64,000 bases of DNA, from positions 5,294,406-5,358,405 of the forward strand of contig JBBCBC010000027.1 in the NCBI GenBank assembly GCA_037126765.1, written 5' to 3'. The notes beneath the pieces were generated by a model. It had not been told where the DNA came from. It saw nothing but the letters and a program-made list of their open reading frames with translations, and ran no database searches. Shown here in pieces: positions 28,785 through 40,900 of the stretch. A program made the position numbers and the translations under genes. Source of the stretch: Stenogyne calaminthoides (lineage: Eukaryota; Streptophyta; Magnoliopsida; Lamiales; Lamiaceae). The number at the start of each line of letters is the position of its first letter. Position 1 is the first letter of the stretch.

Positions 28785-31272
28785 TTATCTTTTTGTAAAT
28801 ATCAAGCATTTGTTGTGTTTATTTTCTGCCATGCTTGGGCTAGGACCAGGCTGCAAAGTGCTTCTTTTGGAAAAGGATATTTTTTCCATTGCGTTTACGA
28901 ATTTTCGCAGGTGTTTAATGTATTCTGGAAATGTCTCGAGATTGCAGTGGCCACCACCTTTTACCCATAGAGGATCGTATTTCTCCTTTGCAAGCTCCCA
29001 CAATCGCTTGCCATGTGACAAGTCGATAATATCATCGTTTGTACCCTACAAGCACATGTACACATTTTTTTATCGACTGTTAGATCCATTTTGAAAGAAA
29101 AACAAATTCCTGATGTAAACAACATTTTTTGAAAAGTATTGGATGTTTACACTAAAAAGTATCAGTTGTATTACTAGAAAGTGATAGTTGCACTGTACAA
29201 CTACCAACTGGTGTACAGGAAGGATATTACTCTCAAGTGGTTCATTTGTTTGATTAAACTAGAAACTGAAGTTTTATGCAACAGAAAATTTGATCAAGCA
29301 ATTCAGAATTTTTTCCAAAATAACACGAATAACTCATTAAAATCGACCAAATCGACCAAAAACGATGATTTTGACAAACCCTAAAATACGATCTTAACTA
29401 AAATCCTAGTTTTTCTTCCCCATAACTTCCCCCCCTTTCGAATTGAAATATCAATATACACTAATGAAGCATTTACCACCTAAAATAAGTATAGTTCTCA
29501 AGGATTTACTCAAGAATTTCAAGGCTACAGGAACATATTCGTTGCAAGATCTCGAGGACCAGAATCCATATTCTCACCAACTACGAAAATTCTTACTAAA
29601 GAAATGAGTCGATATAGCCCTAAAACGATCAAAATGACAGCTCGTTAATACATGATGCATGAGATGAAGTCTAATTGATTCGTAAGATAGAACATCATGT
29701 ATCCAAGCCAAATTAGAAACTAGTATCATCAAAATGTATATTAGAGAAATATAAAGGACACAAGAGAGATTTCTTACATGTATGACTAGAACTGGGCAGC
29801 TGACATTCCTTATCTTGTCTATGTTCTGGAAACAATAAACACAGACTTTGAATAAGATACCATACTGAATACCGAAATCGGAAAACAGTTAGTTAGAACG
29901 TCGAAAACTTACTTTGAAAATGTCGAACCAGAATGTGACCTTGACATTATACAAAACTCTTATGCCTGAAAGAATTGCACTATGAAGAACTAAACCTCTC
30001 AACCTTGGAAAACGAGCACCCAGATGTAATGTGGGACCACTGCCCACAGATTGGCCGTATAGAATCACATCCTCTTGCTTGATCGAATACTCGTTCTTCA
30101 AACAATTGTAGACGGCCTCAATGTCGTAGTATGTGTTTAACTCCGATGGCTGAAGCAATAATTACGAAATAACTTAATCAAACTAGTTTACCACGACCCA
30201 AATTACAAAGACTCATCACATTTGTACAAATTTTCTTCCATTATTTATCACATATGTTACGAATTAAGATGAAAATGAATAAATCAAAATGTTCTCACCT
30301 TACCAGAGGATGCTCCATATCCAGAATAATCATAGCTGCAATGAATTCCAAGAAAATATGATGTTATTAAAAAATGCTTCAAGTCCCAAAAGCCCACCTT
30401 AATATTGATGGGGATTCATTCTGAGAATTCACATGACAAGGAGACTATTCCCATATTAATAATTGACAAAATCAAGGAACAAAGACCTGGAGTAAGAATT
30501 CCATAAACTAATCATCATATATATACATTTGAGGAAATACCAAAAAAAGAAAAAAAAAGGGAAGATAAACCCTGTTTAACATAACCAACCTGGCAGGTTC
30601 AATTATTCCCCACCAACATTATCCCAATTTGTCAAAAGATTGAATTTTTCTTTAAAAAAAAAAACTAACAACCCCCAGCATTAATTCAAGCATGATCTTG
30701 AATCCACATACAAAAATTATAATCACCAATTCTTCACACAAACTCAAGCCCATAACTAAAAACACACAAATTAGCTGAATCATCAAAAGAAAAATAAACA
30801 CAAAACAGAAAATTTCTTCCCAAAAAACCCAGAAATTCTTGGACCATCACAAGAAACTCTTGGTGCCAACACAAGAAACCAAAAAAAGCCCATAAGAAAA
30901 CAGAGATATTATGAATTTCCCCAAACCCAGAACGCACAATCAAGAAATTAACAGAAATTGAAACACAAACCTCATGATATTAACACGTAGATGCGCTCTG
31001 AGCTCAAGAAAAAGCTCCTGCATCTGCCCCAAATCAGCAGCGTTGCCATGGGAATACAATAAGGTGAATCTCCCGGCAGGGTGTTTCCAAAATGTTGCCA
31101 CAATTTTATTTCCTGCGTTGGTATCAAGCAAATGAACGTCGACGTTTTTGTCAGCCGTCAATCCACTCATCACCAGCCGTCCATCTTCATCATCTCTGTA
31201 CACGTCGTACGTAGGTGGGTCCGGCGGAAAAAATGCAAACTTTGCAGCAACGCTCGATGTCACATTTCCCAT
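28785..31272 (-). CDS. ABHD17/BEM46-like alpha/beta hydrolase, five exons, apparently intact
   Basis: Exons (minus strand): 31272-30971, 30335-30299, 30149-29913, 29825-29778 and 29045-28785, all with GT-AG borders and compatible phases. They join to 885 bases, 294 residues plus stop, a normal length for this family. The start MGNVTSSVAAKFAFFPPDPP is typical of plant members, and Gly2 could be myristoylated. Motifs: LLYSHGNAADLGQM (oxyanion region), SYDYSGYGASSGK, GQSVGSG with the nucleophile serine (GxSxG), VLVIHGTNDDIID with the acid residue, and GGGHCNLE with the catalytic histidine. Animal ABHD17 proteins remove palmitate from membrane proteins; the plant substrate is unknown. It is the only gene here with no visible lesion. 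Intron 1 (30970-30336) and intron 4 (29777-29046) are the longest. Confidence 0.95.
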
Positions 31273-32188
31273 TTATTTAATTCCAACAAAAAACACAATC
31301 TCTTCACAAATGAATTCCAATTTCAACATGAAAATGCAAATTCAGGCCATGAAAAAGACAATTCCTTTCTGGGATTTTCAAAAGATTGGATTTTTTTTTG
31401 TTGGGCTTCTTTTATTTTTTTTGTTTCTATTTATTTGCTTCTCCCCCTTTCCAAATTCCAATAACTCTCTTGAATTTTTTATTATGTGTTTTGGGGTTGT
31501 GGGAAATTGATAGAGATATTGGAAGATCCGATCTAAGCGGAAGATGGAGACAGGGGAATTGAAAGAAGCAAAAATGAAGAGAAGTGTGCTTGTGTTTTTG
31601 TGTGTTGCATGTTTGTTGGTTTTTCTCCTTTTTCTGGGACGAGTTTGCAATAAACAAATAGTTTCACTGTAGATGAATAGTTATGGTTATGGACACCATT
31701 ATTGATATGTTTGTGTGAAAAGTCGACTCTGCCCTTGTGAAATTTTCTGAAATTGTCAAAAAATATTAAGTGACGAGGGTATTGGTTTGGGTAGCTAGAA
31801 TTTGTTAGTTTCAAATTCATTTATATCAACTAATCTACCATGCACGATGGTTTTATAGATTTTATATTGAGTTAGTTTTAGGTAAGAGAATCTTTTTTAA
31901 GTGTTTGAGAATATTAAATTTGTATTGGTAGATATAGTCCTTAAATTAAAATGTTAAAATTATAAACAGGTCACTCGATGACATCATTGATGAATATTGT
32001 CCCACCTATAAAATTTGTTTTATATTATCAACATGTCAGCAATTTTTCTTTTTTCAAATTACACAATTCAACATTTGTAAATCTAATATTTCTAAAACTT
32101 ATTGCGAATTGCCGTAGTTTTATGATTTGTTGTTTGATTAATGCCCATGGAATGCGTAAAACAGATCACTCACTATATACAAAATACA
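31273..32188. promoter_or_regulatory. Upstream region of the hydrolase gene
   Basis: Expected to hold the 5' UTR and promoter of the minus-strand gene. About 31380-31460 is strongly pyrimidine-rich on the plus strand, so purine-rich in the transcript sense. I cannot fix a TATA box or start site. 31820-32188 shows no feature. Confidence 0.4.
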
Positions 32189-32197
32189 GAAAAACAT

Positions 32198-32718
32198 GAA
32201 TGTGTTTCATGTGCATCTAGATTCATTGTGTATTTATAGTGTATTTTAAAAATATATAACTTGTTATATTAAAATATATAATTTATTTATAATGGATCGT
32301 GCAATTATTAAGTGCACTGTGCTCTTATAGTGCATTTTAAAATCGTACAACTTATTATATGAAAAAAAAAATTGAAATTTATTTTAAAAAAATACAGAAA
32401 AACATGAATGCGTTTCATGTGCATCCAGATTCATTGTGTATTTATAGTGTATTGTAAAAATATGTAACTTGTTATATTAAAATATGCAATTTATTTATAA
32501 TGAATCGCTCTTATAGTGCATTTTAAAATTGTACAACTTATTATATGAAAAAAAATATGAAAAATATGTAATTTATTTTCAATGAACCGTACAATTATTA
32601 ATATGAAAAAAAATTACACGATTAAATATAAATAAATTGTATATTTTAATTTAACAAATTATAATTTTTAAAATATACTATAAATATACAGTGCACCTAT
32701 ATACATACAAGTTTTAGC
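32198..32718. mobile_element. Mutator-type MITE with internally duplicated left end
   Basis: Flanks GAAAAACAT (32189-32197) and CAAAAACAT (32719-32727) agree in 8 of 9 bases. The left end GAATGTGTTTCATGTGCATC is similar, with gaps, to the reverse complement of the right end (GCTAAAACTTGTATGTATA). A direct repeat with about 209-bp offset (32181-32389 and 32391-32580) duplicates the left end together with its flanking acagaaaaacat. The element belongs with the other TCATGTGCA-type MITEs. Confidence 0.65.
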
Positions 32719-32727
32719 CAAAAACAT

Positions 32728-33511
32728 TACGTAATAATGATTGTGATGAAGAAGACTAGGCCGTTTGGATATTTTGGTGTTCAGAAAGTGAAAGAGGTAA
32801 ACATCAGTATTTGGTTGATTAATAATTTGTTCTTGTTGATTAGATTATTCAACAAAAGTCAATCTATATAATTTATGCTCAAGTTGGAAAATTTCTAACA
32901 ATTATTGATATTCGTGAATAAATTATTGCTGCGGTTTTAGAATTTGATTATCTAGACATAATTGATATAATAAATAATAATGATGAAAGAATTAGACATG
33001 AGTTCCAACAAGAAAAGAGTTTCTAAGTAGTTATGATTGCTTGCACGATAGTTATATTTATATGAGCTTCACACAAAAGCAAAGGATTCTATTGTAATAA
33101 TACTAGTTACTAAAATTTCTTATTATTTTATATATTACCTAAAAAATTTCTTGACAATTTTTTTCACTTTAATAATTTATCACAAAAGTTTATTTGAAAT
33201 TATGCCTAAAATATGTACCATACAATGAATGAGAATAAATAGTTAGAAATTAATATTTATTTTTTCTAATAAAAGTCGCTTTTTGTACTAACTTTTACTT
33301 TTTTCACATAAACTTTTTGTAATCAAACTTTTTAATATATTTGAAAAGTAGTAACAAATTTTACGTCTCACACCATACTTGCTAAAATTTTAGAGAAAAA
33401 ATAATTTATCTACCATAAAAACATCAATTTATTTTTTATTTTTAAATATAGGAGTTGAATGAGTAAATTGATTTACTTAATATGAATAGTCTTACCATAA
33501 TGAGTAAATAT
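32728..33511. other. Intergenic, AT-rich, no gene seen
   Basis: No coding or structural signal that I can support. Confidence 0.5.
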
Positions 33512-33934
33512 CATTACAAAAAAAATAGAGGATTGCCTACGAAATATTCCAAAAAATAGAGGATTACCTAGGAAATGTTTCAATTTGCCTAGACATTTTT
33601 ATTCATAGGTAAATTTGCATACAAAATATAATTCGTAAGTAAATTTATTTGTAAGTAATTTCTAACCACAAATATAATTGCTTACAAAAATGTAAGTTGT
33701 CTAGTGAATTATCTTTTGTAATTAATTAGTTTGCCTACGGAAATTAAGAATGTGTAGGTAGTTTCATGGTAGGTAATTTGTTTGCCTAAGAAATTATTTT
33801 GTGTAGGTAACTTTTCATAGATTTTTCTAAAAATTGGTAGGCAATAGTCACTTTTAAGGATCAAATTATTTTTGTAGGAAAAATTCATAAGCATTTAAAA
33901 ATTTTGATAATCAATTCTTCATTTTCTTGTAGTG
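33512..33934. mobile_element. CACTA-derived MITE with TAT target duplication
   Basis: The right end TTTTCTTGTAGTG is the reverse complement of the classic CACTACAAGAAAA terminus; the left end is a decayed CATTACAAAAAAAA. TAT (33509-33511 and 33935-33937) is a 3-bp duplication, as CACTA (En/Spm) elements make. The interior holds repeated TTGCCTA and TAGGTAA words in both orientations, matching CACTA subterminal repeats. 423 bp, no transposase. Confidence 0.85.
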
Positions 33935-34017
33935 TATAAACTATAATAAGAAAGATGATTCAATGCGTGATAATCTATCTATCATTACCAACAAATGTAT
34001 GCAAAATATTTTCATTC

Positions 34018-35028
34018 GGGTGTGATTAGTATGTTGTAATAGATAAAGAAATTGAATGATCATTCCTTAATCTATTTTAAATACATTGATTGATATGTAT
34101 TTTTTGAAGCATAATTCTATTAGGAATGATCATTCCCAAAAATAAAGGAATTGTAATTTCTTACATACCCTATGAGTTTATGTATTCCACATTTTGAATA
34201 ATGAATTTTTTTCCACAAAAAATATTATCATTCATTTCATAATATTATCTTCTACCCAACAACAATAATAATAATTTATTTTATTAAAAAAATTATTTAA
34301 TAAAAATAAAAATAATAACCAACTCCAATAATAATAATAATAATAATAATCATATTAAATATAATAATATTTAAATGTATAAATAATATAATTTTTTTAA
34401 TAATAATACTATATCTCAAAAAATATAAATTAAAGTGAATTCTGAATAATTATTTAATGAAAATAAAATAAGATATTATTATTTAATAGTATATTATTAA
34501 TAATAAAAATATTAAAAATACATATAACGTTATGATTAACTCATACTTTCAACAATAATTAAAAACATATTAATATACATATATATGTTTAATAAAATAA
34601 AATATTATTATTTAATAATATATTATTAATAATAAAAATATTTAAAAAATATATAACGTTATTAGTAACTCATACTTTCAACAATAATTAAAAATATATT
34701 AATATACATATATATTTACTAAAATTATATATTATTATAATAAACACAATAATAATATTATTTTTGTAATTATAAAATATATTATTTAAAAATATATATA
34801 TTAAAAAGCTAAAAATAATAATATATTAAAAATATATATAATAATCAATAATAATATTAATATTAAAGTATAATTAATAATTAATAATAATAATTTTAAA
34901 TAGGTTCATCAATACTTATATTTCATTCATATGTCATACCAATCATAAGAATGATCATTCATATATCATTTCATTCAGACTTTCATTCCATTCAGCCGCA
35001 ATTCCATTCAGTCATACCAATCATGACT
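34018..35028. mobile_element. AT-rich TIR element of about 1 kb
   Basis: Left GGGTGTGATTAGTATG and the reverse complement of the right end (GTCATGATTGGTATG) are inverted repeats. A second inverted pair follows inside (gaatgatcattcctta and ataagaatgatcattcat). The interior is more than 85% A+T, with AAT microsatellites (34329-34350). No coding capacity; no target duplication found. Superfamily uncertain. Confidence 0.6.
34455..34725. repeat. 129-bp tandem duplication inside the AT-rich element
   Basis: The words taacgttat, actcatactttcaacaata and aatatacatatatat recur at a 129-base offset in two adjacent copies. Confidence 0.85.
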
Positions 35029-35859
35029 AAGTCTTTTATACATTGGGTATATCATGTAATTCAAAAATATTTAAAAATAATATTAATTTTTTTTAGAAAT
35101 ACAACTCAAATGTATTTAAATTAATATTAATTTTCTAAAAGATTGATATTAGTTATTTTTATTGAATAATATTAGTACTTTCATTAAATAACATCTTTTA
35201 CATAAATAATATTGTTCAATTCAAATAATTAGTATTATTCTGTAATAATAACTAATACCGTTTAAAATATTTTGAACTGCACGGTACACTTGAATCATAC
35301 AAATTAGTTTGTCGAATATTTTTAATAATGTAGATTGCATAAAATTGATATTTTAGAAATAGTGCAATAAATGAAAAAGAAACGAGAGTATGTCTCTTGT
35401 GAAACTAGATCCATTTACTAACTCTTCACTTATCACGATTAATACTCTTTTGTAATATACATCATACATTTCAATTATCCGTACTAATACCACATATTGT
35501 AATATAAATTTCACTCTTTAGTGTTATGAGTAATACTCTTTATGTAATAAAAAGATATACACAATTAATATCTTTTAGTAATATAAATCACACATTTTAA
35601 TCAATTTTAAAGATTTTTGTGTGAAACTTGTTCATTCTATGCTTTGTCGAGAAAAGAGAATTTGGTAGATTTTATTCCTTCTACCCATTTTGTTTGTCTT
35701 TATTGAGATAAAATTTTAACAAAAAATATTTTTACCTTGCACTAATTTTAATTTTATTCTATTTTTTTATAATAATATGTATTAAATGAATTATGAATAT
35801 ATAAATAATTATTAAGATTAAAAAAAAATTCTACATTGGGGGTACTGTAAATAAAATAG
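35029..35859. other. Intergenic, AT-rich, no gene seen
   Basis: Nothing supportable beyond simple AT-rich runs. Confidence 0.5.
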
Positions 35860-36121
35860 TACTCCCTCCGTCCCAATATTAATCGGTGGGTTACTGTGTG
35901 CTCGAGTTTTAAGAAAAAATGATAAAGTGATAAAGTGTTGGGGGTAGAAAGAGTTGTTTATTAATATTTTATGTGATAAAATGATGAATATTTGGGGGTA
36001 GAAATAGTTGTTTATTAGTATTTTATGTGATAAAGTGAGTATTTTCATTTAAGAAAGTTTGCAGTTATGATTGAGACGCCCAAAAAGAAAAAAATGCAGT
36101 TAAAATTGAAACGGAGCTATT
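35860..36121. mobile_element. Stowaway-type MITE
   Basis: The left end TACTCCCTCCGTCCCAATAT is the standard Stowaway terminus. The right end (reverse complement TAGCTCCGTTTCAATTTTAA) is diverged. The interior shares gataaagtgataaagtg and agttgtttatta with the element at 4104-4371, so both are the same family. Confidence 0.8.
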
Positions 36122-36165
36122 ATTTAAAAGTGTATCTTTTTTTTCGTGGGAAACATAAAAATTAA

Positions 36166-36340
36166 GAGTGAGTCTCTTGTGCATCAAAGTGCACCACCGT
36201 ACACTCATTCAATATACTTGATCCATTTAAAAAATACTTAACCCATTAAATATATTAAACATGTTCTATGATATATGTGCAGGGTTGATGTGAGTGCACG
36301 GATCTTAAATCCGTGCACCAGTTGCACATGAGACTTTGTC
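36166..36340. mobile_element. Mutator-type MITE with perfect 9-bp target duplication
   Basis: AAAAATTAA at 36157-36165 and 36341-36349. TIRs GAGTGAGTCTCTTGTGCATC and, reverse complement of the right, GACAAAGTCTCATGTGCAAC. 175 bp, non-coding. Confidence 0.9.
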
Positions 36341-36349
36341 AAAAATTAA

Positions 36350-37489
36350 AATGAATTAGGGGTGAATTATAGAAAGATTAAAGGTGGACATTGGGGAGAA
36401 TGATGGACGGCTAAGATTCGGTCAAAGGCTGCAATAGATCTGGACGAGGAATTACAGATTGGATGTGTCAGATTGACCTTGTCAGAAATCAAACATTCCC
36501 TTTTATTTTCCCAAACTGTTTTACGATTTTTTGACTATATTTTACCAATCATCCATTGCACTCAAGAAAATTAATTAATAAAATACTATTAAAGTATATC
36601 TAAATTACATGTGCTGGATACAATTTAACGTGCCCACATTTATGGAGCAGGGCCACATAATTATGTGGAATTAATGTAACTTTACTCACAAATCATGTAA
36701 AATCATGGACTCCCTTCTTCCCGAAATAACTTGCACAATATAGTGAACACACGAAATAAAATAAAAAAATAAGTAGAATTTTAAGAAATAATTTTATAAA
36801 TTTCATATATAAAATAGATAAATGAGTTGAATTATGTGTAAATGTGACCAAAAAGTAATAATATTTGTATAAAAATTTATATATTGTGAAGATAAAATTT
36901 ATAGATAATTTTTAATTTTTAAAGTGTGCAAATTATCGTGGAACATCCAAAGAGTGCAAATTATTATATAACACTTAATCTCTTCATTTGCATGGAGAAC
37001 CATTCTTCTTTGCAAAATGAAGCTACAATTAGTTTCACATAATAATATTTGTCACCATTCTTTCTTAAAATACGTAAAATTGATTATACGACTTAGCCGT
37101 AGATCAAAATGTGGGGGGCCATGAACGTGTGATGCATCAATTTTGGGTTGGACCACAACAAGTCTCCAACGACTCCAACTCGTTGATGTTGCCCCCACCC
37201 CAATCTCAAATCAAGGGTATATATGTTTGGTTATTTTGGGGAAATATTTTTCGTGCCTACTTTTAGAAATAATAATAAAATCAAACGAATACACATTTTA
37301 AAATTTCCCTTTAATATAATAAAATACATCCGTTTATTTAATGCCAAAATTTTTATTTAAAAAAATTCCAAGCGATTATGCTTTACAATTTTTAATTTGA
37401 CCTTTTTTAAATTAGAATTTACATTAATATTAGATCATTGCATCGTTTCAATATTAGAGAATTGAAACTTTTTATAATCAGAGAGAATT
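36350..37489. other. Intergenic, no gene seen
   Basis: No coding region. Ordinary AT-rich sequence. Confidence 0.5.
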
Positions 37490-37992
37490 TTTTTTTTTTG
37501 GTCTCATAACTTATGTACTGTCCATTTTTTGTCCAAAAAACAAATAAAAATTAATGTCCAATTTTAGTCCCACAACTAAATGGATTGTCTAATTTTTATC
37601 CCATTTTCACCAAAAAAAAGGGAAAAAAAGTCATTTTCGGTTCCATGCAAGTTACGTATTGGTAAAATTTAATCGTTCTTATATTTACACATTTTAAATT
37701 TTAATTTTGATTAAATTTATTGGATTATTTACACTTGTGTAGTTTAATTGAATAAAAAACATAAATAAAGAAAAAGAAAAAAAATAGTCAGTATTCACGT
37801 CATCAAGGCTATAGTAAACCCCCAAATTTTACCGATACGTGATTTACCTGTGATCAAAATGGCGTTGTTGTCCATTTTTTAGCAAAAATGAGACTAAAAT
37901 TGGACAATCAATTTAGTTATGGAACCGAAATTGGACAATTAATTTTTTTGGGACGAAAAATGGACAATAGATAGGTTATGGGACAAAAAAAT
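37490..37992. mobile_element. Long-TIR foldback element
   Basis: Left arm (about 37490-37600) and right arm (about 37880-37992) are inverted repeats of roughly 100 bp: TTTTTTTGGTCTCATAAC against TTTTTTTGTCCCATAACC, each continuing with TGTCCATTTTT and TGTCCAAT words. The repeated GTCCC/GTCCA words recall the 3.5-kb element at 5256-8766. Poly-T flanks hide the target duplication. Confidence 0.75.
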
Positions 37993-40900
37993 ATTTTTTC
38001 TGCAGAGGCAGAGGTAATAATTGAGGTCTAAATTACTTATCCTTTTTAAGGAACATCTGTAATATTGCTTCCAAAAATAACATCTACATTGATATCCCAG
38101 TATATATATACACACACATTAATTGTATCGAATTAAGGGACACACAATTTAACATCCGTGGTTCATCTGTTGGTTCATATAGTTCAAGCAATTATTTAGA
38201 ATTAAAGACTTGCTTTATTCTTTAAAAAAAAAAAAATTAACCGTGTCGCATTAAGGTTTAAACAAATTTGAAGAAAAATAAACCGATACAACCCTAGTAA
38301 CATGACTAGACAGAGAAAATAGAACAATTCATACAAATTAACTCAACATAGTACATCAACAAACACCAGCAATTATTCAAAAAGATGCATCTTATCCTTT
38401 TCTTTTCATTTGAAAATGATCAATCCCACATGCTCTATTCGAGAATGCATACTGTATAAACTCAATTTTTGAGTTATAGTTTTCGTAGATCACACGAGAA
38501 AGATAAATCACACTACGCAAATTTTGTACGGGCAAGCTCGATTGCAAAAAGTGATTACATAATATTTTAACTTATGAGCTTATTGTCACACTCATCTACT
38601 CCATTAAATCGAACATTCCGAGGGGCAATATAAAACATCATGTATGTTTGTGAGAGTAGTTGCCCTACCAAATTAAGAAGCAATCATCATCATTGACCAT
38701 GCAACAGCTTTGCTCATCTATTTGAGTGTGTCATTGTAAAACCATACAAAAATATATATGGTGGGGCAATCTGTAATAAGTGCTTTCTTTTCTAAGAATC
38801 TTGAGGGAGAAGATAATACAATTGTTTGTTAAAAGAAATGAGTCAAGAAAAGGCAACCCATTAAAGAATGCTTTGGAAGTTGATGCACCAATGACAATAA
38901 AAGATATATAGAGGCCTTGACCAAAAGTAAAGATGTAACATAGAGCCTCTCAAAGGAGGCCCGTCTCTCTTATTTGAATATTTGTTGGAAAAAAATTTGT
39001 TCTAAACTTAATTGAATATTTATATAAATAATAATATATTAATTTTCTTTTTTTTATTTATACTTTTCAAACATCTTAATATTACATTCAATGTCGTTAA
39101 TTTTTTCATGCTAAAACCAACTTTATCCCCTTTAATTTGCACAAATATCATTATTTTACCATTTAATCTAAATTTTTTTTTCTTTAATATTAGTAAACAA
39201 TTTTTTTTCTTAAAATCCGTGCAACAATAAACATTCAGATAAGAGAGATATAGAGGTAGCATAAAAAAGGGGTCAAATATATGAAACACATTGTTTTATT
39301 TCTAGCAGACATGCAGAGATTGCCAGCTCTGATTCTATATAATGATAATTACTTTTGATGAAGACTAGAAAATTTTGTCTATCACTTGTATATAACGCTA
39401 ACTCTTCATTTTTTAGGTTATAAATATACAATTTGTAGGAGGTGGGGGCTGATAAAGGTGTTATGAGTTTCTATTAACAAGAATCTACGAAGACACATGT
39501 GCAATATATTCATAAATTCATTTGAGGCCCAAACAGATCCAAACAGTTCAGTACAAAGAAAACACAAATCATTTTAATGTGAAGCATGTGTTGGAAGGAT
39601 CGGAGTTTTTGGATGAAAAGAATCCTCACCTACTTTTTTTTTAATAATTAGAGACCAAGAAAAGTGCAGTGCCACTTAAATTAGTAAAATTCAAACTTAA
39701 TATATTTACTGCAAAGTTGCAACTTGCAATACACAAAATGCACATCAAAAATAATTTCTCCAACCTGTCATCTTGGAAAAGTCTGGAGCATTTTATACTT
39801 TGCATTTTATGTTTCTTTTTCAAGCAACAAGTTGCTCTCCCATGAACCAGGTCTATGCTATGAACTTAAATTATTTGACTCATTTTATTCGTTTTCAATA
39901 GTATTTTTTTCTAAACCACTAAACTTGACTCGTATTACAACATGGGTAGGGTCAAATAACATGAATTAAAAACATGGTTTATAGCATGAACCAGGTCTAT
40001 ACAAATTTTTATCTTAAGCAACGCACTATGGAGGTGTTTTCAAAAACTTATAAGTGATTATAGTCACCTAAAATTGTGTGCAAAAGCAATTTGAAGTGTT
40101 TTATTTCTCTTTCAGTAGCTTAAATAAGCTCTCATAAACTATAAGTTATAAGTTTCAAAGTGATTGCTTTAAGTAGCTTACTAGTACAAAACTCGCGTAT
40201 TACGTGGAAATTGAATAAAAATTATATAATTATTTTAGGTAATACTTTTTTGTCACGAAATTAATTTGCACCATTTGGATAACATACAAAAAAAAATGGA
40301 GTAATGAATACAATTTGACTTTAATTTTGTAAACATTTATGAATAAAGTAAAAAAATAAGTTTGATTGAATTTTATTTGCTCTCTTCCGCAGATGTTACA
40401 TCGAGGGTGGAGTTTGTCCTCTATCCCTTATAAAAAAAAAAGTTTGATTGTGTGTATGAGTGGATCCAAATATAATTCTTTTTATTTAAAATATTGTGAA
40501 TATTGTGTAGGTGAAATTAATGGAGAATTTTCTACTTTTGAGATGTGCAAATTATTTTGGAATGTTTTAATAAGAAAATATTCTCTCCTATAATATTGGT
40601 TGTCCTCAAAATGCTGATTGAAGGCAGCTGAAAAGTAGCTTAAACTTTTGTAACTCTCTTGTTAACCTTAACTTCAAGAACATCAATGTTGCAGAAATAT
40701 GTTTAAGAGTTTTAAAGAGAATGTTCTGCATGTACGTTAGAATTCATGTACTTTGACAGCAAAATGGTCTACATGTACCTTAGAATCCATGTACAAATGA
40801 ACACATGAATTAATAAGACGAAATCTGCAATAATTAATTCACATAGTTTTTAATGTATATGAAAAAACAATTTAGAATTGATTAATTATCATCTCATACA

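Noticed and set aside
31081..31510. Plus-strand frames over the hydrolase start
   Set aside because: Shadows of the first exon and 5' UTR of the minus-strand gene.
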